A DNA stretch of 64,000 nucleotides from Thalassospira tepidiphila MCCC 1A03514 (lineage in GTDB: Bacteria; Pseudomonadota; Alphaproteobacteria; Rhodospirillales; Thalassospiraceae). The DNA is taken from NCBI RefSeq assembly GCF_001662875.1, contig NZ_JPVZ01000001.1, positions 1 to 64,000 on the forward strand, written 5' to 3'. Below are positions 16,476 through 25,329 of this stretch, piece after piece; position 1 is the stretch's first letter, and each line of letters starts with the position of its first letter. Made by a program: the position numbers and the translations under genes. The notes beneath the pieces were generated by a model. It made no database searches and was not told the DNA's origin. It was given only the letters and a program-made list of their open reading frames with translations.

Positions 16476-17582
16476 TCAAACGGTTTTGGCCGCTCTGGCA
16501 ACTTTCGGCGGATGCCCCATATAGGCACCAAGCCCCTTGGCGGTCGACACCATCGTGCCTTCGGTATCAACAAGCCGCGGGCCGACAATAACATCTTCCA
16601 TCGCAACATCGACGACTTTGCGCTGTTGCCAGGCGCAGACACGATCAAATTTCTTTTCTGCGATCAGATCCACCGCATGCACCCCAAAGGCCGAAGCAAT
16701 CACACGGTCACGTGGTGATGGCGTGCCGCCGCGCTGAACATGCCCCAACACCGTCACACGAGTTTCCCAACCGGTCCGCGCGCCCAACTCATCGGCAAGC
16801 CAATGGCCGATGCCGCCATAACGGACTTTCTGGCCGTCATCGCCAAGGGTTACCGCCGATCCGTCATCACGTTTGACCGCCTCAGCAACGATCACCAGCG
16901 CATGGTTGCGGCCGCTTTTGCGGATATTGAGGCAATGCTGGCTAAGCTCATCAAGGTCATAATCCATTTCCGGGATTAGGATGACATCCGCCCCGCCCGC
17001 AACCCCAGCAAACAGGGCAATATGCCCGGCATCACGGCCCATGACCTCAAGGATCATGATCCGTTCATGGGAGGCCGCGGTTGGTTGCAAACGATCAAGG
17101 GCGTCTGTTGCGACATTCACCGCCGTGGTAAAGCCAATGGAATATTCCGTCTGGGCAAGGTCGTTATCAACCGTCTTGGGGATACCCACCAGATTGATAC
17201 CGCCCATCTTGGCCAAACGATGCAGGATCGCCATGCTGCCATCGCCACCAATGCCAATCAGGGCATCAAGGCCAAGCTTGTGATAGCCTTCAATGACTTC
17301 GCTTGATCGGTCGGCAAAGCTGCCATCAGGCATCGGATAATGGAACGGATCACCCTTGTTCACCGTGCCAAGGATCGTCCCACCAAGGCGCAGCAACCCG
17401 TCACTATTGACCTGATCATTAAGGTCAATGGCCTGGGGCGGGTCCTGCATCAGGCCATGGGTTCCCTGACGAATACCGACAACATCCCAGCCATAGCCAA
17501 GAACCGCACGGCGGACCACCGCAAGAATAACAGCGTTCAATCCGGCGCAATCACCGCCACTGGTCAAAACTCCGATGCGCAT
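16476..17582 (-). CDS. pfkA: 6-phosphofructokinase
   Basis: Phosphorylates fructose 6-phosphate in glycolysis. The 368 residues contain the nucleotide loop GVLTSGGDCAGLN at the N-terminus, GIGGDGSM near residues 108-113, catalytic PKTVDNDL, the MGRDAGHIALFAG substrate loop and QRGGTPSPRDRV. Glycine follows GGD (GGDGS), the residue associated with ATP rather than pyrophosphate use, so I call it ATP-type of the mixed-substrate group III branch. Full length, ATG at 17582. It is followed by the TIGR02444 gene. Confidence 0.9.
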   Translation of the reverse strand: MRIGVLTSGGDCAGLNAVILAVVRRAVLGYGWDVVGIRQGTHGLMQDPPQAIDLNDQVNSDGLLRLGGTILGTVNKGDPFHYPMPDGSFADRSSEVIEGYHKLGLDALIGIGGDGSMAILHRLAKMGGINLVGIPKTVDNDLAQTEYSIGFTTAVNVATDALDRLQPTAASHERIMILEVMGRDAGHIALFAGVAGGADVILIPEMDYDLDELSQHCLNIRKSGRNHALVIVAEAVKRDDGSAVTLGDDGQKVRYGGIGHWLADELGARTGWETRVTVLGHVQRGGTPSPRDRVIASAFGVHAVDLIAEKKFDRVCAWQQRKVVDVAMEDVIVGPRLVDTEGTMVSTAKGLGAYMGHPPKVARAAKTV

Positions 17583-17702
17583 TTGTTTCCTTCCCGATCA
17601 TGGCAAATTTGTTTTACAGGGTGGTACAAATCATATGGGTTGCCAACATGATATCTGGTATTATCACTGTCCCCTCGCATTGGTTATTAAGCTGGATCAA
17701 AA

Positions 17703-17909
17703 ATGGACGAAATCAATCAGATCGAGATTGAAAAGAGACTTCTTTCGCTCCGCGAGGAACACCGTGATCTGGACGTCGCCATCGAACAAATGGTTCAGGC
17801 CCCCCATCATGATCAACTGCGTCTTGGCCGCATGAAAAAGCGCAAATTGGCCTTAAAGGACGAAATCCTTTATATCGAGTCGCAGCTGGTCCCAGACATT
17901 ATCGCCTGA
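17703..17909 (+). CDS. YdcH-like DUF465 small protein
   Basis: 68-residue coiled-coil protein of the DUF465 family, with EIEKRLLSLREEHRDLDVAIEQM and a second helix RLGRMKKRKLALKDEILYIESQL. Function unknown. It is a paralogue of the gene at 15073-15237 but clearly diverged. It is convergent with the GGDEF-like gene. Confidence 0.85.
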   Translation: MDEINQIEIEKRLLSLREEHRDLDVAIEQMVQAPHHDQLRLGRMKKRKLALKDEILYIESQLVPDIIA

Positions 17910-17957
17910 TTTACCAGCGGCCACGTCAAAATCTGCCTGATGTAAAATGGGAAGTAA

Positions 17958-18794
17958 TCAGATGCCCTGCGGAATGCGATCCAGCCGGGCCAGATACATT
18001 TCCTTGTGCGCACGCAGTGCCGCATCTGTCGCCTTCAGGGCCGAGGCCGGTGTATCGCCGCTTTGCGCGTGATAAAGACCGAATACCGGCACCACCGGGA
18101 TCGGTTTGCCCTTGTGGGTATAGGGATGTTGGTCAAGCCATCTGGTAATGGCGTCAACGCGTTGCCAGACATCTTCCTCGTCAACGTTATACATCAGGGC
18201 GGCAAAGTCATTGCAGCCGAGATATCCCAAATGATGCGGCGCCATGATGAAATCGGCCATTATGCGCCGGACATAGTTAAACAGGCCGTCTTTGCAGTCC
18301 TGCCCGTGAAGTTGCAGGATATCGTCAAGATTGGCCAATTCGCACATCAAAACCATCCGGCTTGTCCGATCCACACCAACCAGTGACATTTCGTTTTCAA
18401 GGATCTGCATGAAGGCCGGCCGACTGATCGCCCCGGTAAAGGGATCGCGGCCCTCATTGCGGGCTAGATGGGCCTGGCGTTGCTTCAGTTCATTGAGATT
18501 TTCGGTCAGGCCATTGATGCGCACCATCAGACGACCAATCGCCTGTTCTACCGCAGGTGTAACCTGTTGGTCCGGAATACCTAGAACGTTTGCGATATCG
18601 GGGGTGTGATAGGGTGTCTTGTCGACCGGATCCGGTATGGCGTCGGTGTCGATATCAACCTGATGGTCCTGATTTGGCGCACGACGACGGCCCGCATCCT
18701 TGCCATATGCAAGAATCCCGTAAGGGCTTGATGGATATCGTCCATCCCCGCCCCCCATAGAGGGTGTCATTGATCCTGGTCTTGTGACTTTCAT
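17958..18794 (-). CDS. Degenerate GGDEF-domain protein
   Basis: 278 residues. A disordered Gly/Pro-rich start (1-60) leads to a predicted coiled coil (about 85-112) and then a GGDEF-type domain. The domain opens with RDPFTGAISRPAFMQIL, equivalent to the DPLTGLxNRRxF motif, and ends near 275. The signature loop reads GCNDF (about 191-195) instead of GGDEF, so both the second glycine and the metal-binding glutamate are lost and diguanylate cyclase activity is unlikely. It may act as a c-di-GMP or GTP sensor or scaffold. No membrane or receiver domain is seen. Confidence 0.72.
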   Translation of the reverse strand: MKVTRPGSMTPSMGGGDGRYPSSPYGILAYGKDAGRRRAPNQDHQVDIDTDAIPDPVDKTPYHTPDIANVLGIPDQQVTPAVEQAIGRLMVRINGLTENLNELKQRQAHLARNEGRDPFTGAISRPAFMQILENEMSLVGVDRTSRMVLMCELANLDDILQLHGQDCKDGLFNYVRRIMADFIMAPHHLGYLGCNDFAALMYNVDEEDVWQRVDAITRWLDQHPYTHKGKPIPVVPVFGLYHAQSGDTPASALKATDAALRAHKEMYLARLDRIPQGI

Positions 18795-19053
18795 GTCTGA
18801 CCTTCGCGTGCTACCTGCACAGTTATATAAGGCAATGGTAAATAATAGATCAAAAACGCAATTAATTCACCAAGATTTTCAATCCTGAGTGATATTGGCT
18901 GCGATTTGCCATTACTTCATGAATTTCTTAATAAGGTCAGCATCATATACAAGGCTTTTCCCGACAAGACAATCCCGCAAGCAAGCTTGCATGATAGAAC
19001 TTGCTGCATATAATGCGGGCCTTCATGAAACCGCCCGAAACGGAGCCGCCAAT

Positions 19054-19554
19054 ATGAGCGATCAAACCCCGGTCATCGGCATTATCATGGGAAGCCAGTC
19101 AGACTGGGAAACCATGAAAAATGCAGCAGATGTCCTTGATGCGTTGAACGTCGCGTACGAGACCAAGATCGTCTCCGCCCATCGCACGCCGGATCGCCTG
19201 TATGACTATGCCAAAACGGCAAAGTCGCGCGGCCTTAAGGTCATTATCGCCGGTGCCGGTGGTGCGGCCCATCTTCCGGGCATGGCAGCGGCCATGACCC
19301 CGCTTCCGGTTCTGGGTGTTCCGGTTCAAAGCCGTACCCTTAAGGGCCTTGATAGCCTGCTTTCCATCGTTCAGATGCCGGGTGGCGTTCCGGTTGGCAC
19401 CCTTGCCATCGGTTCTGCCGGTGCCAAGAATGCCGGTCTGATGGCAGCCGAAATCATGGCGCTTATGGATGATGGCCTTGCAGCCCGCCTTGATGACTGG
19501 CGCGCAGCCCAGACCGCATCGGTCGCAGACGAGCCGGTCGACCCGGCCCCCTGA
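19054..19554 (+). CDS. purE: N5-carboxyaminoimidazole ribonucleotide mutase PurE
   Basis: Converts N5-CAIR to CAIR in purine synthesis, acting after PurK. The 166-residue class I PurE shows [22 protein letters not shown], the active-site [16 protein letters not shown], and [25 protein letters not shown]. An open extension reaches 18889, but the ATG at 19054 with CGGAG upstream gives the normal length. purK follows after a terminator-like hairpin, so the pair may be partly uncoupled. Confidence 0.95.
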   Translation: MSDQTPVIGIIMGSQSDWETMKNAADVLDALNVAYETKIVSAHRTPDRLYDYAKTAKSRGLKVIIAGAGGAAHLPGMAAAMTPLPVLGVPVQSRTLKGLDSLLSIVQMPGGVPVGTLAIGSAGAKNAGLMAAEIMALMDDGLAARLDDWRAAQTASVADEPVDPAP

Positions 19555-19572
19555 TATCCTGATCTGAAAAAG

Positions 19573-19596
19573 GCGCCCCCGACGGGGCGCGTTTTT
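19573..19596 (+). terminator. Hairpin terminator between purE and purK
   Basis: GCGCCCC (19573-19579) pairs with GGGGCGC (19584-19590), followed by a G and five Ts. It lies 62 bases before the purK start, so it could attenuate purK or end purE transcripts. Confidence 0.75.
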
Positions 19597-19657
19597 GTTT
19601 GATTGCACCAGATTTGACGATTGCCCGACAGATGGGCGAGTTTTGATCGAGGAATAC

Positions 19658-20743
19658 ATGACGGATTTCGACACGCGCATCATCGCCCCGGGCAGCACCA
19701 TTGGCATCATGGGCAACGGCCAGCTTGGCCGTATGGCTGCCTTCTGTGCGGCGGAGCTTGGCTATAAGGTCCATGTGTTTGGTCCCGGTGCCGACAGCCC
19801 GACCGAACAGGTCTGCGCCAAGGCAACCGTTGCCGATTACAGCGACCTTGATGCCCTGCGCGCCTTTGCCGAGGATGTCGATGTTGTGACGTTTGAATTT
19901 GAAAACGTCCCGCATGACAGCGTCAAACTGCTGGCCGATATTGTGCCGGTCCGTCCGGGCTGGAAATGCCTGCATATTTCGCAAAATCGCCTGCGCGAAA
20001 AAACCTTCTGCAATGATCATGGTATTGGCACCGCGCCGTTTGAGGCGGTTCGATCCCTTGCCGATCTTGGGGCCGCCGTTGCCAATCTTGGCCGCCCATC
20101 GGTTCTGAAAACCACTGAACTGGGTTATGACGGCAAGGGACAGGTCAAGATCGCTGCTGATACCGACCTTGCCGAAGCCTGGTCTGAAATGGGCGGGGCC
20201 GAGGCCATCCTTGAAGGCTTCATCTCGTTCGAGCGCGAGATTTCAGTGATTGTCGCGCGCGGCGTCAAAGGTGACACCGCCTGTTTCTGCCCGGTTGAGA
20301 ACGTGCATACCAATCACATCCTTGATGTCACCGTTGCCCCGGCTGAAATCGCAGACGACCTTTCCAAGAAGGCCGAAGACATCGCGATCAAGCTGGTCAG
20401 TGCGATGGAATTTGTCGGACTTCTGGCGGTTGAGATGTTTGTCACCTCTGATGGCGACATTCTGGTCAATGAAGTTGCCCCGCGTCCGCACAATTCCGGT
20501 CACTGGACGATCGATGCCTGCATCACCAGCCAGTTCGAACAGTTCATCCGGGCTGTTTGCGGCCTGCCGCTAGGCGATCCGGCCCATCATTCCAAGGCCC
20601 GGATGAAGAACCTTTTGGGTGACGACATCAATGACTGGCAGGCAATTTTGACCGAGCCGAATGCCAAACTGCACCTTTACGGCAAGGCCGAAGCAAAGCC
20701 CGGCCGCAAGATGGGCCATGTGACCTGGGTTCTGCCGAAATAA
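19658..20743 (+). CDS. purK: 5-(carboxyamino)imidazole ribonucleotide synthase PurK
   Basis: ATP-grasp enzyme that carboxylates AIR to N5-CAIR with ATP and bicarbonate. The 361 residues begin with the nucleotide-type fold TIGIMGNGQLGRMAAFCAAELGYKVHVF. The ATP-grasp core follows, with VLKTTELGYDGKGQ and FISFEREISVIVARG, then LAVEMFVTSDGDILVNEVAPRPHNSGHWT. The ATG at 19658 has GAGGAA upstream; the frame is open further, into the terminator. Works with purE immediately upstream. Confidence 0.95.
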   Translation: MTDFDTRIIAPGSTIGIMGNGQLGRMAAFCAAELGYKVHVFGPGADSPTEQVCAKATVADYSDLDALRAFAEDVDVVTFEFENVPHDSVKLLADIVPVRPGWKCLHISQNRLREKTFCNDHGIGTAPFEAVRSLADLGAAVANLGRPSVLKTTELGYDGKGQVKIAADTDLAEAWSEMGGAEAILEGFISFEREISVIVARGVKGDTACFCPVENVHTNHILDVTVAPAEIADDLSKKAEDIAIKLVSAMEFVGLLAVEMFVTSDGDILVNEVAPRPHNSGHWTIDACITSQFEQFIRAVCGLPLGDPAHHSKARMKNLLGDDINDWQAILTEPNAKLHLYGKAEAKPGRKMGHVTWVLPK

Positions 20744-20776
20744 GGCGGTCCCGACGTCCAACCAAAACAAGAAATT

Positions 20777-20808
20777 GCCCCGGATGCCAAGCGTGTCCGG
20801 GGCTTTTT
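20777..20808 (+). terminator. Rho-independent terminator of purK
   Basis: GCCCCGGA (20777-20784) pairs with TCCGGGGC (20796-20803), followed by TTTTT. Confidence 0.85.
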
Positions 20809-20922
20809 CGTATGTGATTCATAACGTTACACAAAACATCACTCGACTGGCATTTTATGCCCAGTTGATTGGCATCCGGTTTGCTGTTGAAGGGGCAGGA
20901 AACTCTTTACGGATGACATGTG

Positions 20923-21603
20923 ATGAAAAAACTTCTGATCATTCTTTCACTGACCCTTGGCCTGATCGCCGTTGAAAGCCGCACGAACCAAGCCACGGCC
21001 ACACCGGGGGCCGCAGGCTTCCCGGATGTGATCGAAGGCGACAAGCTGCGCTTTGGCAATCTGATTGTCGAACTGTTTGGCATTCGCGCGCCAAAACCCG
21101 GCATGATCTGCCGAGCCGGTTCGGTTGAATTTCAGTGTGGTGCTGCGGCTGCCCAGGCGCTTGATCGCATCATCGAAAACTATGCGATCAAATGTCAGCA
21201 GGTCTCGGACGTTCAACTGTTCCCGATGCTGACCGAATGCCAGATGGGTCAGGTTGACCTCAACCGTCTGATCCTGCGCGCCGGTTGGGCGATGGTTGAT
21301 ATGGTCAGCTGCGACACCCATCCGAGTTGCACCACCTATCTGCGTGATCAGCAGTTCGCCAAGGACAACAAAAAGGGCATCTGGATGGGCACACCGCCGT
21401 CCGAACTGGTCGCGCTTGCGGCCAAGCCGCCAAAATATGACCTTCAGGAAGCGGATGACGCCAACGCGCTTAAGACCCTGATTGAGGATGAGCTTGAACC
21501 ACAGCGCCCGGAAAATCCGATCGAGATTGATCTGGCGTCTGAAATGGAAGAAGCCAACAAACCCGACATGACGCTTTTAAGCTTCCTGACCAATACCTTC
21601 TGA
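20923..21603 (+). CDS. Secreted thermonuclease-like (SNase fold) protein
   Basis: 226 residues with an N-terminal signal peptide (LLIILSLTLGLIAVESRTNQATA) and a domain resembling staphylococcal nuclease: VIEGDKLRFGNLIVELFGIRAPKPGMICRAG, then LNRLILRAGWAMVD and FAKDNKKGIWMG. The arginine of the first catalytic stretch may be kept in FGIRAP. The usual glutamate and the GR arginine of the active site have no clear counterparts, since the middle reads PMLTECQMG. Extra cysteines suggest disulfides in the periplasm. It may be a non-catalytic member. A GTG start three bases earlier is possible. Confidence 0.7.
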   Translation: MKKLLIILSLTLGLIAVESRTNQATATPGAAGFPDVIEGDKLRFGNLIVELFGIRAPKPGMICRAGSVEFQCGAAAAQALDRIIENYAIKCQQVSDVQLFPMLTECQMGQVDLNRLILRAGWAMVDMVSCDTHPSCTTYLRDQQFAKDNKKGIWMGTPPSELVALAAKPPKYDLQEADDANALKTLIEDELEPQRPENPIEIDLASEMEEANKPDMTLLSFLTNTF

Positions 21604-21650
21604 TCAGGCCGTATCACTGCGTCCGCAAAAGTTTCCTTCCCTCAAAACTC

Positions 21651-21684
21651 AAAACGCCACCGGCACAATGCACGGTGGCGTTTT
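21651..21684. terminator. Bidirectional terminator between nuclease-like gene and coq9
   Basis: AAAACGCCACCG (21651-21662) pairs perfectly with CGGTGGCGTTTT (21673-21684). A and T runs at the ends suit both convergent genes. Confidence 0.88.
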
Positions 21685-21717
21685 TGTTTTCAGCGGGATT
21701 TTTGACGGCCTTTTGTA

Positions 21718-22413
21718 TCAGCCACCAAACTGGCGGCGCATCCGGCCCGGTGTTGGCATGCAGCGCGCAATCTTTGCCCCCATTTTAAACGGGGCGGCGG
21801 CAAACTTGCCAGCCTTGCCAATCTTGGCGGTGATTTTCGGGATCTGCATGACATTGCCAATCCGGCGATCCAGGAATGCCCAGCTATCGGCGTGGCCTTC
21901 GGACGTGTCATCCAGCCAATAGGCAAGGGTTGATCCATAGACACCAGCCAGCAACATGCGTTTGGTGTACCAGTTATGATCGGTCGAGGTATCCCCGGCT
22001 GCCACCCACATCGCATCCACCGTCCCATGGGTCAGTTTCAGACCAAGGGCGGCATTTTGCGGCAGGGTCATAAAGGCAAGGGCGGCACGCACGGTGTCTT
22101 TTTGCCCCTCGACCAGTTCAAGGCGGGTTTTAACCGCCGTCGCGATGCGATCACGAATTTTCAGGTTCTCAAGGCCCTTTTCATCAAGGGCCGCGATCAT
22201 CTTGCGATCGGTCATTTCGACATAGGTAACGATGGCCTGACGAATGCCATTGGGAAGCAACCGATCAACCTCGCCCGGTGCAAGATCAAGGTCTTCTGCC
22301 CCGGCATGAAGTGCCTGTTTGGTCCAGCCATCGAACGGCACATGTTCAAGGGCTGCCTCGACCAGTGCTTCGCGCTGGGCTTGCAGACGGGTCATGCTTT
22401 CAGTAACAGACAT
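21718..22413 (-). CDS. COQ9 family ubiquinone biosynthesis protein
   Basis: Lipid-binding accessory protein that in mitochondria presents ubiquinone precursors to COQ7. Among bacteria it occurs mainly in alphaproteobacteria. The 231 residues show the TetR-like fold with ALVEAALEHVPFDGWTKQALHAGAEDLDL, then LTHGTVDAMWVAAGDTSTDHNWYTKRMLLAGVYGSTLAYWLDD, the conserved core. The ATG follows the def stop directly (TGAATG), so it is translationally coupled to def. Confidence 0.92.
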   Translation of the reverse strand: MSVTESMTRLQAQREALVEAALEHVPFDGWTKQALHAGAEDLDLAPGEVDRLLPNGIRQAIVTYVEMTDRKMIAALDEKGLENLKIRDRIATAVKTRLELVEGQKDTVRAALAFMTLPQNAALGLKLTHGTVDAMWVAAGDTSTDHNWYTKRMLLAGVYGSTLAYWLDDTSEGHADSWAFLDRRIGNVMQIPKITAKIGKAGKFAAAPFKMGAKIARCMPTPGRMRRQFGG

Positions 22414-22998
22414 TCAGGCCTCCTCGTCATCAGATCCGGCGTCGGTCGCAACCGACTGCCTAAAGGTAGTCTCGGGCGGGTTTTCGCGCAATTCCTCGTT
22501 AAAACCAAGCAACGACATATCTTCCATACGTTCGGGATACATCACCCCGATCAAATGATCATATTCGTGCTGAACCACGCGGGCATGGAAACCACCGGCG
22601 GTGTGTTCCACACTTTCGCCCTTCTCATTTAACCCGCGGTAACGGATTTTGTTCCATCGCGGCACCACACCCTGAAGGCCCGGGATCGACAAACACCCTT
22701 CCCAGCCATCAACGATTTCATCGCCAATCGGCTCGATTTCCGGGTTGATCAGAACGCTCAAGGGCACCTCGCCATCGTCGGGATCGTCGCTTTTGCGAAG
22801 GGCCGGCACGTAATAGACCATGATCGCCAAGGACTGAAACACCTGCGGTGCCGCAAGGCCAACGCCCGCGGCATCCTTCATGGTGTCCTTCATATCAGCA
22901 ATCAGGCGCTGAATTTCGGGATCAAGCGGGTCTTCGACACGGTCTGCAACACGGCGCAGTACCGGGTGGCCCATCCGGGCAATTTTAAGGATCGACAT
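22414..22998 (-). CDS. def: Peptide deformylase
   Basis: Removes the formyl group from the initiator methionine of nascent proteins. All three metal-site motifs are present: GVGLAAPQV, EGCLSIPG (cysteine near residue 100) and QHEYDHLIGV (near 142). The 194-residue form starting at the ATG at 22998 matches family length; the frame is open further upstream without need. The C-terminus has an acidic tail. It is joined directly to coq9 downstream. The usual partner fmt is not next to it here. Confidence 0.94.
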   Translation of the reverse strand: MSILKIARMGHPVLRRVADRVEDPLDPEIQRLIADMKDTMKDAAGVGLAAPQVFQSLAIMVYYVPALRKSDDPDDGEVPLSVLINPEIEPIGDEIVDGWEGCLSIPGLQGVVPRWNKIRYRGLNEKGESVEHTAGGFHARVVQHEYDHLIGVMYPERMEDMSLLGFNEELRENPPETTFRQSVATDAGSDDEEA

Positions 22999-23050
22999 GG
23001 CCCTATATCCAACCAAAAACGACCGGCTGTAAAGTCCTAATGCCTTGCTC

Positions 23051-24292
23051 CTAGTGTCCCGCAAAGACCAGAGTCTGGATCGGCCAGATCAATGCCTGCA
23101 CGCGCAACAGGACCGCATGCACGGCACCCACTGTTTGCACCATGTGCAAAAACAGCCACCGCCCTGTTCCGATATCAGGATCTTCAAGCTGATCATGGGT
23201 GTTGGTATAGGCATTGGCGACACATTTACTGCCAAGTGGCACATCACGGATCGTTTCCGGATAAAGCGGCACCATCTTGGCCAGGAAGGTGCCCGGCCTT
23301 GCGCGATCAGTGATATCAAGCAACTGGTCCGTTGGCCGGAACTGGCCAGCAGCAATCACTGGCTGCACGTCGGTTACCACCATCGGGATGATTTCAAACG
23401 GCAATGACGCACAGGTGACCTCGGTGATCACACCGGGCTTGACCACCTGTGTGGCGATCTGGGCAAAGCCCGCCTGATAGATCGTCTCGCCGTCCTTTTC
23501 CGGGATCAGGATACCCGCCGGGCGCAGGACCGGACTGACATAATCACCAACTTGCAGGGCAAATTGCTGGATCTTTCCGGCCACACCGGCACGCACCACG
23601 GTTTTGGAAAGCTCCGCCTCTGCCGATCTTAGTGCCGCTTGCGCATTGGCAAGCTGCGCCGGAAGAAGGCTTTGAAGTTTGGTTTCAATCACCGTCATGC
23701 TCGCAAGGACGGCGTTCAGCCCGCCCTGCCGGGTTGTCAGGGATACTTCCAGGCGTTCGACCTCACGCCGTGATACCGCATTGTTCCCGCGCGACAAAAG
23801 ATCGGCTTTGACTTCAAGCTCGTCACGCACCTGATTATAGGCGCCACGTGCCTGTTCAACATTGCCCTCGGCGACGGCAAGGTCGGCACGGGTGACATCC
23901 ATCTGGGCGCGGATTTCGGCAATGCGCTGCTCGGCCATGGCGACGGCTTCGCGTTCGACCCGGTTATCAATGCGAAACAGCGGATCACCGCCCGCGACGA
24001 CCTGATCGTTATCGACATAAATCTCGACCACACGCCCGCCCTTTTCCGGCAGGATCGTCACGGTTCTGAAAAATGACGACACATTCATGGTCGATGGATG
24101 GAAATAGAAAATCGTCGCAATAAGCGTGATCGTCAGGATCGCACAGCCAACAATGCCATAACGCAGCTCATACCAGACGGAAAACAGGGTGATTTCCTTG
24201 CCGATCCGCTTGCCCTGCTTATAACGGCGAAACAGGTAATCGGGCAGGATGGTGAACAACGAACACAAAAGAAGCTCAAACATCTTTGGCAT
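23051..24292 (-). CDS. HlyD/YibH-like membrane fusion protein
   Basis: 413-residue periplasmic adaptor. One membrane helix lies near residues 45-66 (YGIVGCAILTITLIATIFYF). A biotinyl-lipoyl-like half follows (ILPEKGGRVVEIYVDNDQVVAGGDPLFRID), then a long alpha-helical hairpin (about 108-215) and the second half with VRAGVAGKIQQFALQVGDYV. A hydrophobic C-terminal tail follows, unusual for HlyD proteins. The first 17 bases overlap the end of the small membrane gene upstream, as in the yibI-yibH pair of E. coli. No outer-membrane or ATPase partner is adjacent; cargo unknown. Confidence 0.8.
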   Translation of the reverse strand: MPKMFELLLCSLFTILPDYLFRRYKQGKRIGKEITLFSVWYELRYGIVGCAILTITLIATIFYFHPSTMNVSSFFRTVTILPEKGGRVVEIYVDNDQVVAGGDPLFRIDNRVEREAVAMAEQRIAEIRAQMDVTRADLAVAEGNVEQARGAYNQVRDELEVKADLLSRGNNAVSRREVERLEVSLTTRQGGLNAVLASMTVIETKLQSLLPAQLANAQAALRSAEAELSKTVVRAGVAGKIQQFALQVGDYVSPVLRPAGILIPEKDGETIYQAGFAQIATQVVKPGVITEVTCASLPFEIIPMVVTDVQPVIAAGQFRPTDQLLDITDRARPGTFLAKMVPLYPETIRDVPLGSKCVANAYTNTHDQLEDPDIGTGRWLFLHMVQTVGAVHAVLLRVQALIWPIQTLVFAGH

Positions 24293-24689
24293 TCTCCTGC
24301 GTCGTTACTGGCTCTGACGCAACGGGCGAGTCGTCGACAGCCCCCTTGTTGCGCGCCATTGCCTTGACAGACTGCGCAATCGACTGGAGCGGGCTATAGA
24401 AATCCGGCACCTGAACCACCGCAATCACAAGGGCAGCCAACCAGAACAGGTTGTTATGGGTAAACAATGCCAGAAGGGTCAGGATACTGATGAGCTGGAT
24501 TTGCGTATGGTTGGCGTGATGGGCCATCCGTTCGGGGAGTGCATGCAGGCTAAGATAAAGCGCCCCTGCACCGAACACCGCCAACACCACGAACCACACA
24601 ACAATGGTGAATAAAACATCTGTTTCACCGGGGGCTGTGACAAAAAACGGCGCATGTGACATCGCCGTTTCGCGCAAACCACCTTCCAT
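24276..24689 (-). CDS. Small inner membrane protein (YibI/YiaW, DUF3302-like)
   Basis: 137 residues with two or three membrane segments (about 22-47 and 65-92) and a conserved-looking LPERMAHHANHTQIQLISILTLLALFTHNNLFWLAALVIAVV. The charged C-terminus is probably cytoplasmic. GAGGATGGGAA precedes the ATG. It overlaps the HlyD-like gene by 17 bases, so the two are translationally coupled and likely form one membrane assembly. Assignment to the DUF3302 family rests on context and general pattern and is only moderately sure. Confidence 0.62.
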   Translation of the reverse strand: MEGGLRETAMSHAPFFVTAPGETDVLFTIVVWFVVLAVFGAGALYLSLHALPERMAHHANHTQIQLISILTLLALFTHNNLFWLAALVIAVVQVPDFYSPLQSIAQSVKAMARNKGAVDDSPVASEPVTTQENAKDV

Positions 24690-25050
24690 TTCCCATCCTC
24701 CGAGCTGTTTGCATATCCCGCCCGGAAACCCGGGGAAACCAGATCATCTACCCGATCAGGATCAGGCAATAGATGTTGTTATCTCAAAGCATTATAACAA
24801 CCTTTAAGGCATTTCTACCATATGGTTATCGCCACATGGTTTTAAAGCAGGCAAACCGGAAAACCCGGTAATTGCCCAAAGGGTTCGCCAAAACGCGGCC
24901 AATAAACGCCCAAGGCGAATATCCCCTTCCCTCTTTTCTTTTTGCCAGATTTGCACTATATACAGCCCACGGTCAGTTTGACCGTAAATCCAACCGGGGG
25001 GCATTCCGCACTCCGGGTGTTTTTGTTTTTTTGAAAGGAGCGTGGTTTCC
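24690..25050. other. rpsU leader region with possible attenuator
   Basis: No gene is visible between the YibI-like start and rpsU. A hairpin CGGTCA/TGACCG lies at 24971-24985. A second hairpin pairs 24994-24999 with 25011-25016 and is followed by a T-rich run up to 25032, directly before the rpsU RBS. This looks like an attenuator terminating the leader. GTTGTTAT/ATAACAAC pairing near 24774-24801 may end an upstream transcript. Confidence 0.4.
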
Positions 25051-25254
25051 GTGCAGGTAATCGTTCGCGACAACAATGTCGATCAGGCTCTGAAAGCGCT
25101 TAAGAAAAAGATGCAGCGCGAGGGCATTTTCCGTGAGATGAAACTCCGTCGCCACTTTGAAAAGCCGTCGGAGAAGAAAGCTCGCGAAGGGGCGGAAGCA
25201 ATCCGTCGTGCCCGCAAGCTGGAGCGTAAGCGCATCGAGCGCGAAGGCTTCTAG
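25051..25254 (+). CDS. rpsU: 30S ribosomal protein S21
   Basis: Small basic ribosomal protein that contacts the mRNA 5' region during initiation. The sequence [46 protein letters not shown] is a typical alphaproteobacterial S21. The frame has a GTG at 25042 and another at 25051. AAAGGAG ends at 25040, so only the second gives a workable spacing and the familiar N-terminus, 67 residues. Monocistronic with its own terminator. Confidence 0.95.
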   Translation: MQVIVRDNNVDQALKALKKKMQREGIFREMKLRRHFEKPSEKKAREGAEAIRRARKLERKRIEREGF

Positions 25255-25295
25255 TCTTTTTCACTTTCGGGGCATCTCGAACGTGACTGTACGAT

Positions 25296-25317
25296 CGAAT
25301 TTAGTTCGCTAAATTCG
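25296..25317 (+). other. UUCG-capped hairpin after rpsU
   Basis: CGAATTTAG-TTCG-CTAAATTCG is a perfect 9-bp stem closed by a TTCG tetraloop, 42 bases after the rpsU stop and just before the terminator. It may protect the 3' end of the short mRNA. Confidence 0.5.
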
Positions 25318-25329
25318 GACCCGTGCGCC

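Noticed and set aside
16476..17582. Pyrophosphate-dependent phosphofructokinase
   Set aside because: The key position reads GGDGS, with glycine after GGD, which goes with ATP use.
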